Shown here piece after piece: positions 9,253 through 20,868 of a stretch of DNA of 64,000 bases. Position 1 is the first letter of the stretch, and each line of letters begins with the position of its first letter. Both the position numbers and the translations under genes were made by a program. This stretch comes from Oreohelix idahoensis (lineage: Eukaryota; Mollusca; Gastropoda; Stylommatophora; Oreohelicidae), in assembly GCA_024509875.1 (NCBI GenBank), contig JAMPIV010016248.1:75001-139000 (forward strand), in the 5' to 3' direction. A model generated the notes under the pieces. The model was not told the origin of the DNA. It made no database searches and saw nothing but the letters and a program-made list of their open reading frames with translations.

Positions 9253-12200
9253 CTGAAATAAATGTAGGTATAGTTTAATTATCATAGTAAACTTACATCA
9301 CAACATATAAAATACATCAAAAGCATATACACATGGTCCTAAAAAATCAAGGAATGCTACAATAGTGATAGACCCGTTTGTATGGTCCTTCCCCTGGATA
9401 TATAGCTCACAGTCCCGTTAGAGAAAAGTGATAACCCCAAAGAGTTACAGATGCATATGATTGCGTCTATGGTTTCCCCCTTTTAAGGTATGGACCGACT
9501 TGATACTCTGCTTTATTCTAAGGGTAGATATTGTTAGCAATAACTTGCATAAAGGAAGTTACAACGTGGGTGACTCAAACAAAGAACATCCTTCAGTCTA
9601 CTTTCACTCGGTTCTTTCATCAGGGCCCTGATATACTTACAATCGTGCTGTTGTTCGCCGTCTGGCGCAAACTTTGGGACACTCACACACTTTTTATCTG
9701 TTACTGTCGTTTAATGAAGCGGATCCCAGCTCTGCAGATTTGTTTGTTGGTTTCATCAGAATGGATCCGGGGAGCGTCTGCTTCATGCGATAGTTATTTC
9801 AGACTAAAGTTAGTGTCACTTGACTCACGAGGTAAGGATTAGGCTTAAGCGATCACACAATGTCAGAACACGAGGTTTCCCTTAATTAGGAAGATGACCG
9901 GTAGACAACTTCTCTCAACAGATAATCTTGGTTCACCACACACTTGGTCAAATAATGTCGGAACAGTTAATGTTATTTTCTGTAATTATCCTCGCCACAA
10001 GGCAACATGTACATTAGAGTTCGAGGAGAAAATATGATCTGGCTCCAAGGCCCAGTATAAGCATTTATTCTTTAAATAAAACCCGTTAGTGGGATTAGTA
10101 TTCTGTCTATCTCTGAAGGCACACGCCCTGTCAGACAGGTGTTACTTGAAAACTCACGTGGTTAAAGATATAAAATGTTTATGTTTCTCACAGGTATGTC
10201 TCTGTACTAAACGCCGGCAAAATTTGGGTTACCGTAGTATTCACTGAATAAAGAAAAACACATATGAAATATTTTACATATTATGTACTCACTATAACTT
10301 ATGTTTTTAAACTACAAGCGTACAGCTTGACTTATCATTTAAACTTTCCCGTGAAATAAGTTATATAAAAATCAATCATCATGAATTAGGAATACCTACG
10401 TATTCCGTCAACACTCATGAGGCATCTAGCATTTATAAGTTAGTTTAGAAAAATTATTCTCGTCTGATTATTTAGCAGTAAAATTAAATTCCTTAATAGC
10501 CGACTGAGTTTAAGCTAGAAATTATAATTTCTGTTTTCCACTGTAACTCGTCACTATAAAATAATACAGACTATATAAATTAAGCACTCTGCACCAAATC
10601 TAACTAGTGAAATATGAAATAAGCGATTATCACTTTAGACACTCACAAAATCTAGATATATATATATTTCCCTCAACACAGAACTACAGGTGGTCGCACA
10701 ACTTTAGAATCATACGCTGATATATTTATTGAAGTCTAGAAGTTCGAAAAAGTGTCGAAACAAACTGAGAAACTTCGCTAAACAGCTTATTCTATTCACG
10801 AGCAACCTGTCTACTGCGAATTTTGAGGACTGAATGAAAATAAAGTTTCAAACTCCGGTAAATATCTTAAACAAGGACAAAGGGGTCCCAACTGATTTCG
10901 CAAAACGAAATAATCTCCCCTTCTCATTCTTAAACACCTTACATAAACTAGAAGATTACCATGAACTGACACTCGTGCGTTTTCACACCTCACGCTGACC
11001 AGGGCCAACAGTGAGTGCCTTGTCAGCTGGGATTTCCAGACAAATGTCTCAAACTGCGCCGAGGAGAAGTCGGTTATCGCGCCTCACCTGAGCGCTCAGC
11101 CGATGCAACTCGTTTTGGCAGGTGAAAATGCAGACAAAATGTCGCCTATAGGTCTGGCGAAAGCGAATATTCACAGTTTCGTCCACTGACACCTAATGCA
11201 ATAGAATGCATTTTAACGCTCTCTCTGTCGTCCAGAGACTGACATGTTATGTCATAAATGCGTTTACCAGTATGAGAAAGAAAACGGTAAAGTTGAGAAT
11301 GGGGAAGAAAATATTTTTCGCAAACGAATGGATGCGAAAAATACAGGAAAAGGGTAAAGAGGTATAATAAAATAGAGGACACGGGTGAAGAAAAGAAGAG
11401 TATATAGAGAATTTAATGATCATAACTCTCTGTGACACGTGATTGAGTGGCTACTGTATGAAAGAGAGATTGAATAATTTTCTTTGTTACAGGGACTTTA
11501 CCAAAACTGGATTTGCTTAAACTTGTTAACTTTACTGGGTAGCATATAATGGGAATTTATTTCTTTACTGTCTATTCTGTAACATAGCGCTAACCTTTGA
11601 CCTTTGGGTTATTAACTTTTTGGGTTCTTTTCTCATATTTATTCTGTTATTTTCATATGTACGTAAATCTGATTTTATTTGATCTTTCTTTAGATATTCG
11701 ATGTTGTCAAGTTTAAACGATAATAAACAACAAAAGAATTTTAACTTTGTGTGTTGGTCAGACCCATACCCAATTAACCGTAGTTTTTCACGTTTGTGTG
11801 TCTTGTTGTCATATAGCTGTGTGTGTGTGTGTAGTTAAACTTATATTTATATGTATGAGGAGGGAAAGGTTGTCTTGTACTAAATTATAGTCGTATAGAT
11901 AGGCTGGAATTGAGAAACTTACTCATTCCATAGACATATCTTCTCCTTAAACTATCACCCGTGAAATCTATCTTTCACACCTTTTTCTCACGTACTTATC
12001 ACCATCCACTCTACTCAGACGGGGCTAAAAAATAACTCTCAACCTATCTGTACGACATACCTTTATAAAGATAGTGATTATAATAATTATCCTACCAGCC
12101 CAATAATCCTCATTTGTGTTGCAAACTTTTGAGGGGTATATTACTTTTGTATCAAGGTAAAACCAAACATTGGGTAATTTACTGCGAGAAGTAATTCATT

Positions 12201-13267
12201 CTTTAGATTGAATACCTGGGACTTTGTCAGCCAATATGTACAAACCGGTTGCTTTTTTCAAGGCCTTTCTCAAATAGAGAGGGCCACTCCATGTATGTAT
12301 TATTATTTTTCTTGTTTTGCCCAGAGCAAAGTAGAAGACCGCACAATTAAGTGTCGGCGACGGGCTTTGAGCCCAACTATGAATATCGTTACATTCTTGC
12401 CTTTTTATATGATGGCATATACCTCATGTCTATCCCCTCCCCGCCTCTCCGAGATAACTATTAAGCGGATCTCTGGTCTTCAGAGTGATTAATTTACATG
12501 TAACGCTGGCTTAGAGAGCAATAAAAGGCGGAGTAAACAAACCGCACTAGCCACGTACTATTTTAGGCTCGCTCCTGAGTTTTAGGTCCCGAACACGAAT
12601 AGAGGGGATGGGCACAGATTTTTTATTTTTTTGGCGTGTTCTTTTGTATTGCATTTTGTAAAACTTTGATATGACTAGGCTGATAGGGTGTTATGCTTTG
12701 TATTTTTCAGAGATATCCCAGAGTCCCCTAGAAACAGACAGCCTCTGTCAACCACCTTTCCTTTTCTACGTTTAACCCACGACTTATTGTGTCATTGTAT
12801 CGCCGAGCTTCATTAGTTTTCCTCGCCAGTAGGCAGTGTGTGTATCATCGTCCGTGTCTTCTAAAAGACAGCCAACTATTACAAATCCATCTTCCATAAC
12901 AGCGCCCATCCTTGTGTGCTCAATTATAACTTGTAGCCACCGCTAGCACCCATCGGTGGCCATTGTTTTTTGCTTTCTAAAAAGTCGACACATTCCCCCG
13001 TAAACACGTCTTCGACGACATCAGAGGCTATTTCTACCAGCAAAGAGTTTGGGTTGGTGAACCACCGAATTACAACACCCATTTTACTGTGGATTTTTAG
13101 CAAACCTACCAGTAAGTCATTCAGCTGATGCAACAGACTGCACGTGTTGAACTGATTAGCCGTCCTGAAGACGCGGACTGTTATACTTTATTTCTAGCAT
13201 TCTTTTTTTTTTAATCACCTTTACACACCGCTAATTTTGTCACATTGTGTGATATTCATTGATGTAT

Positions 13268-13268
<1 letters not shown>
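9253..13268. other. AT-rich region without recognised gene
   Basis: About 4 kb in which neither strand gives a recognisable protein. Short ORFs (for example minus 12924-13133) lack similarity I can name. A relatively GC-rich patch at about 10980-11170 and a small GT run near 11818 were seen. No tRNA or rRNA is seen. Confidence 0.6.

Positions 13269-13347
<79 letters not shown>
13269..13347. repeat. (TA)n microsatellite
   Basis: About 39 uninterrupted TA units, an AT-rich simple repeat. Confidence 0.98.
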
Positions 13348-13350
<3 letters not shown>

Positions 13351-14376
13351 GGAACTCATTGCTGACCTTATGAATAAGTTTTTTCTTGGTTAATAAATAT
13401 ATATTTTATAGCGGTCAGAATTACTTTACTAATTCATCTGTCACCTTAACGCTGACTTTTCTTCTTATTGTGATATTTCATATATCTCAGAGGGACAGAG
13501 GGAAAGAATATATGTACGATATTTAAAACTTGAGTGTGACAGGAATTTAAAAAATTAATATATGTATATCTTCTCTCCTGACCGTCATACAACGATCTCC
13601 ATTCACATTGGTGAAATTATATCTTTCTACAGTCAAGCATCTCACTTGCAGTTAAATTGCCCCCAGTCTTATTCTTCAGTAACCTCACGACAGTGCCCAA
13701 CATATGAGAGACAGAGAAAGCACATATGACTGTAACCAGTACCATTTTTGGACAAACCCCATGGTGCTAATGACAACCTCAAGGTCAAAGCTGCTTTATT
13801 TAAACATATTCCAGTTGTGCTCTGAAAGTGTACGACGAAAGAGACCTTCAGCATTTCCAGTTATCACCAACAGCACACTCAAAGTTTAGAGTTAAACTAA
13901 AACTGTTTGGAGATGTCCGGAACCCTGAGCTGACTACTGCCTTTATTAAAGTCATTAATGTGGAAGTCTGAAAGCGAACGAGGAAGAGAAAGAAGAAACA
14001 ACCAGAAGACAAAGATAATAATTATGTCAAGAGACGAAAAAAAAAAATCACACATCATAAAATATGAACATTAACAGTGGATTTATTAATAAATTCATTG
14101 AACAAGGTAATACGTCTTACTTGGACCAAAGAAAAAGAAAATTGTCTACATTGCGGCCACAAGACCTTCGTCAGGGAAATGAAAGAAAGCGAGAACAAAG
14201 TAAGAGACGTTGAAAATAAATCAAAACAAAACCACCCGTCAAGGCAGGCCGCCATGCGTTGAATACGCAGAATGCTTCCACATCCGGGTATGAGAGAATA
14301 AATGCTAAGTGAGAAAAAGAAACAAAAAGCAACAATTTTCTTCCCATCCTTTCTCTTCCCTTCCCCCATAACCCCA

Positions 14377-14377
<1 letters not shown>
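13348..14377. other. Spacer with part of a dispersed repeat
   Basis: No supported gene. Bases about 14109-14330 resemble 31175-31400: both start near aatacgtcttac and carry the shared block ccttcgtcaggga. The element type is unknown. Confidence 0.5.
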
Positions 14378-14413
<36 letters not shown>

Positions 14414-14426
14414 TGTGTGTGTGCGC

Positions 14427-14499
<73 letters not shown>
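14378..14499. repeat. (GT)n microsatellite
   Basis: About 120 bases of GT units with short GA and GC interruptions near 14407-14428. The Cys/Val and Thr/His ORFs over it are artefacts. Confidence 0.98.
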
Positions 14500-14502
<3 letters not shown>

Positions 14503-15763
14503 ACTATGATAATAATGATAATTATATATTTTAAAGCACGTACACCGCTCGATAAACGAAGATAGAAAATTCGTCTTACCAAAACAACTTAATCAATACC
14601 CTTTAACACCCCAGGGAACATAGATGAAGATTTTGAACCGTACTAAATCAAACCACCCGGTCTTTTATATTTAGACATACGCCCTAATATAACCGACGGA
14701 TGCAGCGTCTAGTTTGAACTGGGGGGGGGGGGGGGCCTTCGCCAAAAGGAGGCAAAATTTTGTTTAAAATTAAAAAAAAATATTTTGAAGGTTAAAGATT
14801 TGAAACGCGCCAAAACTATAAACCCCGCATAACCTTAAATAAAAGTTATCAACAATTTAAAAAAAAAAAACATTCGACAGTGTACGGTATCACATATACA
14901 TGTTTTTTTTTTTTTTTTAAACTGGATTCCAAATTTTGCAGCGCAATGGCTCTATGATATCACGATTCACGTGAACATTTACGTTAGAAAAATGTCACCC
15001 AAGTACGTCACGATATCTATTTGCTGACATAACAACTTGCAGCATCCGTCGAACAGATCCGCTGAAACCCCTAGAAAATAATACCGGAAACCAGCAGCAG
15101 GATTGTAAAGAAACGAAACAAACAACTGAAATAATTCGTCCCAGAAATATTCGCCGTCTGTCAAGAACAAACCGATCATTTCAACTTTAATACTCTTTTT
15201 GTTTGCTGTCCTGAACGCAGACGCGCCAAAAAAAGCCGCCATAATTGTGGGAGGGAACTGTGTCAACATCAGACGTGCGAACTTGGAGAACAATGACCGT
15301 AAAAACAATTGTTAATTCTGCAGATAATTGTTGCGAAAAAGGAGCTCATGCTTTGTCTTACTTATGTAATGAAATATTTTTATTCGAGGCAGCTACAAAT
15401 AAAAATTATTCGATATAAAAATTATGGTCGTTGAGTGCTACATTAAAATGGAGACTGCTGTAAAACTGGATACGAAGCAAAAAATAAATAAATAAATAGA
15501 TAGATACAGAATAACTGAGTCAGTTTTACAAAGGAACGAAACAATTATAACACGGAACGTTTCGGTGATTCTCGAAACTATTTAGATTTGATTTAGATTT
15601 CTTGTGTTTAGATTTCTTGTGTAAGATGTAATTTAAATACGATCACGTGTTCATTCCTCCTTATCTACAGCATTTCATATAAGTACATCATCATCATCAC
15701 CTGCTATCTCCGCAACGAAGGTCGGCTGGAATGGACCTCAAACGTTTAATCACGGAGGTTTTG
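14500..15763. other. AT-rich spacer, no gene seen
   Basis: Contains a G homopolymer (about 14721-14735), several A/T runs and a small AAAT repeat near 15482. A 109-codon minus ORF (15308-14979) has no recognisable domain and is not called as a gene. Confidence 0.55.
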
Positions 15764-15768
15764 TAGAT

Positions 15769-18395
15769 TGTCGCGAGGAGTGTTGAGGAGATAGGACAGT
15801 TAGTATGGAATGGAAGAATAAAGATAATAATATCTTATTGATAGCTTCCGAGTTTGAAGAAAACTGCCTCTCCTCGGGAAATAGTGTACTAGAAATTTAC
15901 TTAAAAGAGAATTCTGGTACCTAAACAGGATATTTTCTGGACGATAAATTCTTCCTCAGGAATCCTACAAAAGGACTGTGTAAAGCACATAAGGTTGAGA
16001 AAGAGATTTGGTGTCCAGCCACATTTAAAATATCCCGACCCAATAGAAGTTAATTGAATTATGGCTGAGCCCCCAGGGTGTAGATTATATTTAAAACAAA
16101 ATACAACCCAAATAAAGTTAACAAGAAAAATAACAACAGACTCTGTTATGTAAAGTTGGATAAAAGGGTATAGAATCTTACATTTCTTATTATACATATA
16201 AATATGAAAAAAAGAGTTTAGCTCTACTGTTTAAAAAAAAACAACTAGTTTGGTCATCACTTGGACCAGAGATCTTTTCTATGGTAGTGTTGCTGGTAGG
16301 TGTTAATACTCATCTCCTCAAGGACTGTAGTAGCTGCGGAGATGATTTTGGTTCGGACTCTCTTGGTTTGGTCTGCCCCAGCAAGTTGGTCTCATAACAG
16401 TTAATGGGTTCAGAGGGTGTCAGAGTTTGCTTCCCTGGACTCAGTGCACATCACAGATAAGGATGGGGTAAGTCACCTCTGCTGAATGCCTCTTCTGTTT
16501 ATGGGATGTGTGGTATGGTTACTGGGTGATAGGATATGGTTGGGTATGATAACCTATTTGATAGGGTATGGTGGGTAAGGGTAATCTTTGGTACCATGGA
16601 CGCGTACCCTGGTTTGTACCCTGGACTTGGTTTAGGTATCTGGTAACCGCAACCTGGATTAGTACTGTGTAACTGCAACCTGAGTTTGTACTTTGTAACC
16701 GCAACCTGGGTTTGTACTTTGTAACCGCAACCTGGGTGGACTGGAAACAATTGAGTACCGTTAGTGGTTTCAAGAGCAGTCATCTCCTAAGCCTGATGGC
16801 CGGTAAGCGTCCATCAGAAATTAAATTAACACAATGCTAACTATCATTTAGTAATAATGTGTGATCTATTTTCTACCAAATACTTCTTCTTAACTGACAT
16901 TATAGCGTATATTGAGTTCTCAGTCTCGATCTGGCTGTCTGCTTAAGTACAGCAGTGGTTTTCCCCCATGGGCAATGAGTTTCACAAACTGTGAGGTAGG
17001 GGCTGGGGTCATCATATGGTTGAGAACCACTGGTTCACCTAGTGCCCATAGAGCAGTATTTTAATTCTGGGGTCACTGTCAACAATGGTTTGAGAACCAC
17101 CGGGTAATAGTTTCCTATGCTGCTTTAACTTGGTGGGGGGTCATTGCTGCCAAGGTCTGAGAACCAATGATTTACATTCTTGCTTACTCAAGCAGTAAAT
17201 CATTTGGAGGGTAGTCATGGTCTCAAGGCTTGAGAACTGCTGACTTACATTTTGTCAGTCAAGTGGTAAATTCATCAAATAGCTAAATAATTGTAAACAT
17301 TCTTAAAGTCCTGGTTCCTGTAGAAAATAACATTCATATAACTGATAATAAAATAGTTCTTCAATCATCAAACATGGTATGTGCATAAGATTGCATTAAA
17401 TACATATAAAGAACATTCCATGATGAAAAACACATTAATGTCCCTTATGTGACAAAGTGAGAAGAAGTGATTGAGAACACTGTTATCAAGTTTGTAGTCT
17501 TGACAGAGAACACAGAAGCTTTATAAGAAATAGAAAATAGAAGGACCACTAATACACTTCTGTTTTGCTTGGGTCAATATGCAAATCTCAAAGAAACAAC
17601 AATAATATACATCAATTATTTTAACCCTGTCTTATTTCTGCCAGGCTGTGAGATAAAGATCAGGAGTTAATTAGGTCTATTGACCAGCAAACTCATACAT
17701 TAGTTTGAGTGCTCTGCAAATATGCAAATAACATTTATGGTCACTGAAATTAGAAATGCATTTAAAACTTTGTTTAAAAAGTTACTGCAATAGCAAGCTG
17801 TTGATAAACATATGATTATTCATGTTATAAAATCAGCAGTATTAATTAGATCTACTTACTTCGCTCAACTGAAATCACTAGGATAAGTGCAACAATTAAT
17901 TTGCCCACTCTAGGGCCCATAGATTCCCTCTCCTTCGAATGATGGTTAGCGTTCTAATCCTTAAAATTCCCTCCAATATTCTAGGTGTATGTTTCGGGCA
18001 GGGATGGGTGGCCTTGTTGCAAATTCTATTCTGGTCCCAGGGGTATTAAGTTACCTTCGTTTCAACTCGCACTAGCGTCCATCGTTGCCGGCTGTTTTAC
18101 ATGCGTCCAGTTCGTGAACAAACAAAGACGGTCGACTTCCTGTTCGTAGCCTGTTTTTTTCACCTTCCAAGTAGAATGACTTTCGCTGGCGAAGTGAATA
18201 ATTTATTACCTTTCGGCCGTGAGAATTCGCTAGCGAATAGTGAAATCTAAGACTAGAGAGAGAGAGAGAGAGACTCTTTCATTATAAGAATGAAAAAGTC
18301 AACTGAAGGGAATTATTTTACAATCTAGCGAGAGATTTTAAGAGGAATAAAATAATAGACAGAAGAGAACGTCGGTGAGAAGTCGTTCCACGACA
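15769..18395 (-). repeat. 3' LTR of element C
   Basis: Ends TG...CA. Inside are four ~29-bp tandem units at about 16640-16740 (each with 'gcaacctg') and four degenerate ~80-bp units at about 16953-17245, most ending in 'tgagaacca'. A GA run lies near 18255. ORFs in these repeats are not genes. Confidence 0.93.
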
Positions 18396-19792
18396 TAAGC
18401 CCCCTTTTGAAAGTTCGGCCAACGGCCAACTAAGTTCGAGCCGACTCTTCTCTTATGTCGGACACTACATTCATGTATTGTGTCCTCCATTCCTTCAATC
18501 CAAATATTTCCTCTTTTTCCTCTGTCGAACGGTATGCCTGTAATCCACACATGGCTATCCGTTTCCTCTTCAATAAGTAGTTGAGGAGGGTTGAGCAAGC
18601 CTGCTCGCATGATAATCCCACTGTTCCTTTCCTCCTTATGGATCCTCCATTGAAGCTTGCCTCCTGGCAAAGAGCTTGCCCTAAAGCCTACACTCTGCTT
18701 ACAATTGGATCTATAGCAAATAGTTTTGCATGATGAGGTTGCCAACCTCATACACAACCTTATTTTAGTCATATTACTTGACCTGCCTAAGGACACATAC
18801 CTATCTCCCCAGGTATGAGAGCGTGTATGATCCTCTATCGCTGTTTCTCCAGTGACAGAGAAAGATAAGTCTATCATTTGTTCCTGCTCACCAGGTACCA
18901 AGGAAATTTGGACCCGCTTCACTTTCTGATCCCAGAGAGTGGGTGAGGTTATTGGAACTGACTGAAGACTAAGTGCTTGAGGGTCATGTTCCTCTTTAGC
19001 CGTTTCTCCCGTGTTAAAGGAAGATATTCCTGAAACCTGTTCCATCCTACCAGGTACCAAAGAAATTTGGACCCGCTTCACTTTCTGATCCCAGAGAGTG
19101 GGTGAGGTTATCGGAACTGAGTGAAGTCTTAGTGCTTGAGGGTCCTGTTCCTCTACAGCCGCTTCTCCAATGTTAAAGGAAGGTATTTCTGAAACATGTT
19201 TCATCCCACCAGGTACCAAGAAACTCTGGCCCGGATTCACTTTCTGCACGCAGAGAGTGGGTGAGACTATCAAAACTGATTCAGAATTAAGTGCACTGGG
19301 GTGGTCATCCCCTTTGCACTCTTCCAACTTTTCAGTGAAAATATTGGAAGACGAGTTAGGCATTGGAGTCTCCATAGCCTGTTCAGTCACGCCGTCTCTG
19401 GATCGTGCTGAGTCTCCTAAGATGATATATTTCCCTCCTTGAGGTATGGGGTAAATTCGTTCATCTAATATTGCGGCCTTTACTTTGCCGTTTACAAAGT
19501 TCGACCTAACTTCTACATAAGCTAAAGGCAAAATCATCCTTCTGTTGTTTATCATGGGTGCTGTTACCTCAACATCCTCTTCGGTGACTTGATCAAGGTC
19601 GATGACAGAGGCTGAGACAAGGGCATCACACCCAAGACCTTGATAATACAAACAGGTGATTTCTTCTCCATTTACTGTGGCAGTCTCCACATTTTGAGAA
19701 TCCCTGTATCCACTCCGGGCCTTCGTCAAGCTCCCATCCATGGTAGGGACCTTAGCTTTGTATGAAGTCTGTGGGATTGGGTCTCGGCGCAT
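18338..19792 (-). CDS. Protease-like protein with degenerate active site and triplicated module (element C)
   Basis: 484 codons from ATG 19792; the same frame is open upstream to about 19910, so translation may begin earlier or by fusion. Residues about 35-130 align by eye with the retropepsin of element E (shared features include a final LPxAxVE block and an IYP...GG(K/R)Y segment), but the FDTG catalytic site is replaced by YYQG, so proteolysis is unlikely. After it come three copies of a ~53-residue module (about 170-330), each with a SPTL..QKV core and a GE(T/A)A block. The C-terminal third is unrelated to known pol domains, includes a dispersed-repeat fragment (18734-18750), and the stop lies inside the LTR. 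Function unknown; it may be a structural remnant of gag-pol. Confidence 0.7.
   Translation of the reverse strand: MRRDPIPQTSYKAKVPTMDGSLTKARSGYRDSQNVETATVNGEEITCLYYQGLGCDALVSASVIDLDQVTEEDVEVTAPMINNRRMILPLAYVEVRSNFVNGKVKAAILDERIYPIPQGGKYIILGDSARSRDGVTEQAMETPMPNSSSNIFTEKLEECKGDDHPSALNSESVLIVSPTLCVQKVNPGQSFLVPGGMKHVSEIPSFNIGEAAVEEQDPQALRLHSVPITSPTLWDQKVKRVQISLVPGRMEQVSGISSFNTGETAKEEHDPQALSLQSVPITSPTLWDQKVKRVQISLVPGEQEQMIDLSFSVTGETAIEDHTRSHTWGDRYVSLGRSSNMTKIRLCMRLATSSCKTICYRSNCKQSVGFRASSLPGGKLQWRIHKEERNSGIIMRAGLLNPPQLLIEEETDSHVWITGIPFDRGKRGNIWIEGMEDTIHECSVRHKRRVGSNLVGRWPNFQKGAYVVERLLTDVLFCLLFYSS
18396..18410 (-). other. Polypurine tract of element C
   Basis: The minus strand reads TTCAAAAGGGGGCTTA immediately before the LTR start TGTCGTGG, the expected site of plus-strand priming. 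It fixes the element's orientation. Confidence 0.7.
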
Positions 19793-19881
19793 ACAGTCTA
19801 ACTGATGTAAGTTGGCCGACAGGTGATGTTCAAGAACATCCCTTCCCTTCCCATTGGGTTGCGTAATCCTTTTCTGTTGAG

Positions 19882-19912
19882 TGATCCTATTTAGTTTGAA
19901 TGATCCTATTTA
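19882..19912. repeat. 19-bp tandem duplication between the two ORFs of element C
   Basis: The 12-mer tgatcctattta occurs at 19882-19893 and 19901-19912, period 19. Because 19 is not a multiple of three, it shifts the frame between the coiled-coil ORF and the protease-like ORF, which would otherwise be continuous. Confidence 0.75.
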
Positions 19913-20447
19913 CCAGGTTGTTGGTGCAGTTGTTTTCAGTATGCCTGTTGTGAGTTTTTGCTGAGGATGAGGAAGGTCTCTTCAGATTATCAGCACTCTT
20001 GTGCTTAATCTTGTTTTCAGGATGGTCTAGATGTCTCCGTTTAGATATCTGTACCTCTGCTCTGTCTGAGCCTGAATTCTGAGACATAGACTTGGCTTCA
20101 TGTGGTGCAGTCCTATTTACCACTGAAGATGGTGATGCACCTGGCAAAGGAGTGGCATGATGAATATTCCTAGATTCAAGTTTATCCCTGGATTCCATTT
20201 TTGTAGGTTGAAACTGAGTTTCCAGTTCTTCCTTACACTGGAGGGATTTTTCTTGTCTTTGTCTCTCATGTTCCACATTCTCTTTCTTGTATTTTGCTCT
20301 CCATTTCTTCCTTTCCGCTTCTCTCATCCTGCATTTTTCCATCTTTTGTGAAACAAAAGTATCCAGTTCTTCTCCGGAGAGTTCACACTCAATGGCTAAC
20401 TCTGTCCAGAATGTTCTCCACTCATTCAACTCTACAGATTCTTCCAT
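19887..20447 (-). CDS. Coiled-coil gag-like protein of element C
   Basis: 186 codons from ATG 20447. The first ~75 residues are strongly charged and heptad-like, matching in style the N-terminal coiled coil of element E gag. The rest is Ser/Lys/His-rich and probably disordered. No capsid or zinc knuckle is visible, so this is a gag lacking its capsid. It ends just inside the 19-bp duplication that separates it from the protease-like ORF. Confidence 0.65.
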   Translation of the reverse strand: MEESVELNEWRTFWTELAIECELSGEELDTFVSQKMEKCRMREAERKKWRAKYKKENVEHERQRQEKSLQCKEELETQFQPTKMESRDKLESRNIHHATPLPGASPSSVVNRTAPHEAKSMSQNSGSDRAEVQISKRRHLDHPENKIKHKSADNLKRPSSSSAKTHNRHTENNCTNNLVNRIIQTK

Positions 20448-20843
20448 TATATCCGTAGTGGTTCGTTGAGCGAGTATGAGATCTCTAACTCACAAACAAT
20501 AATTAAGGCAAAAATACTTTCTATAGTCTTAACTATACTTAAGTATTACAAAACCATATATTAAATCAAACCAGCATTTATAACCATCAAATTAAAAATT
20601 AGTTAACAATAGGTAACTAATTTCCAGCAGTACCACCAAGAAGAGTTCTCATAACAAAACTTAAAATCTGTTTTTCTTGCAAAAATGTATATGTATTTTA
20701 GTCTAGGGTAATTTATATGTCCCCTCTTTAATCTAATCCTAGACTTGGACACCAATAAGTGACAAGTACCTACAGCAGTAGTGGTCTAGGAAAGATAAAG
20801 AGTTTTCATATCTCAGACAAGTGTCTGAATATGAAATAAGAGT

Positions 20844-20866
20844 TTATCCCGGACACGAGCGTCCCA
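20844..20866 (-). promoter_or_regulatory. Primer-binding site of element C
   Basis: The minus strand after the LTR end CGCGACA reads AC and then TGGGACGCTCGTGTCCGGGA. It closely matches the PBS of element E, linking the two families. Confidence 0.65.
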
Positions 20867-20868
20867 GT

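Noticed and set aside
12924..13133. Host exon on the minus strand
   Set aside because: The 69-residue peptide looks non-random, but no family, splice sites or neighbouring exons could be supported.
14055..14582. 175-residue minus-strand protein
   Set aside because: Its core is the translated GT repeat (His-Thr); no conserved domain.
15901..16783. Small minus ORFs repeated at 21001-21884
   Set aside because: They lie inside the two LTRs of element C; their duplication reflects the LTR, not gene conservation.
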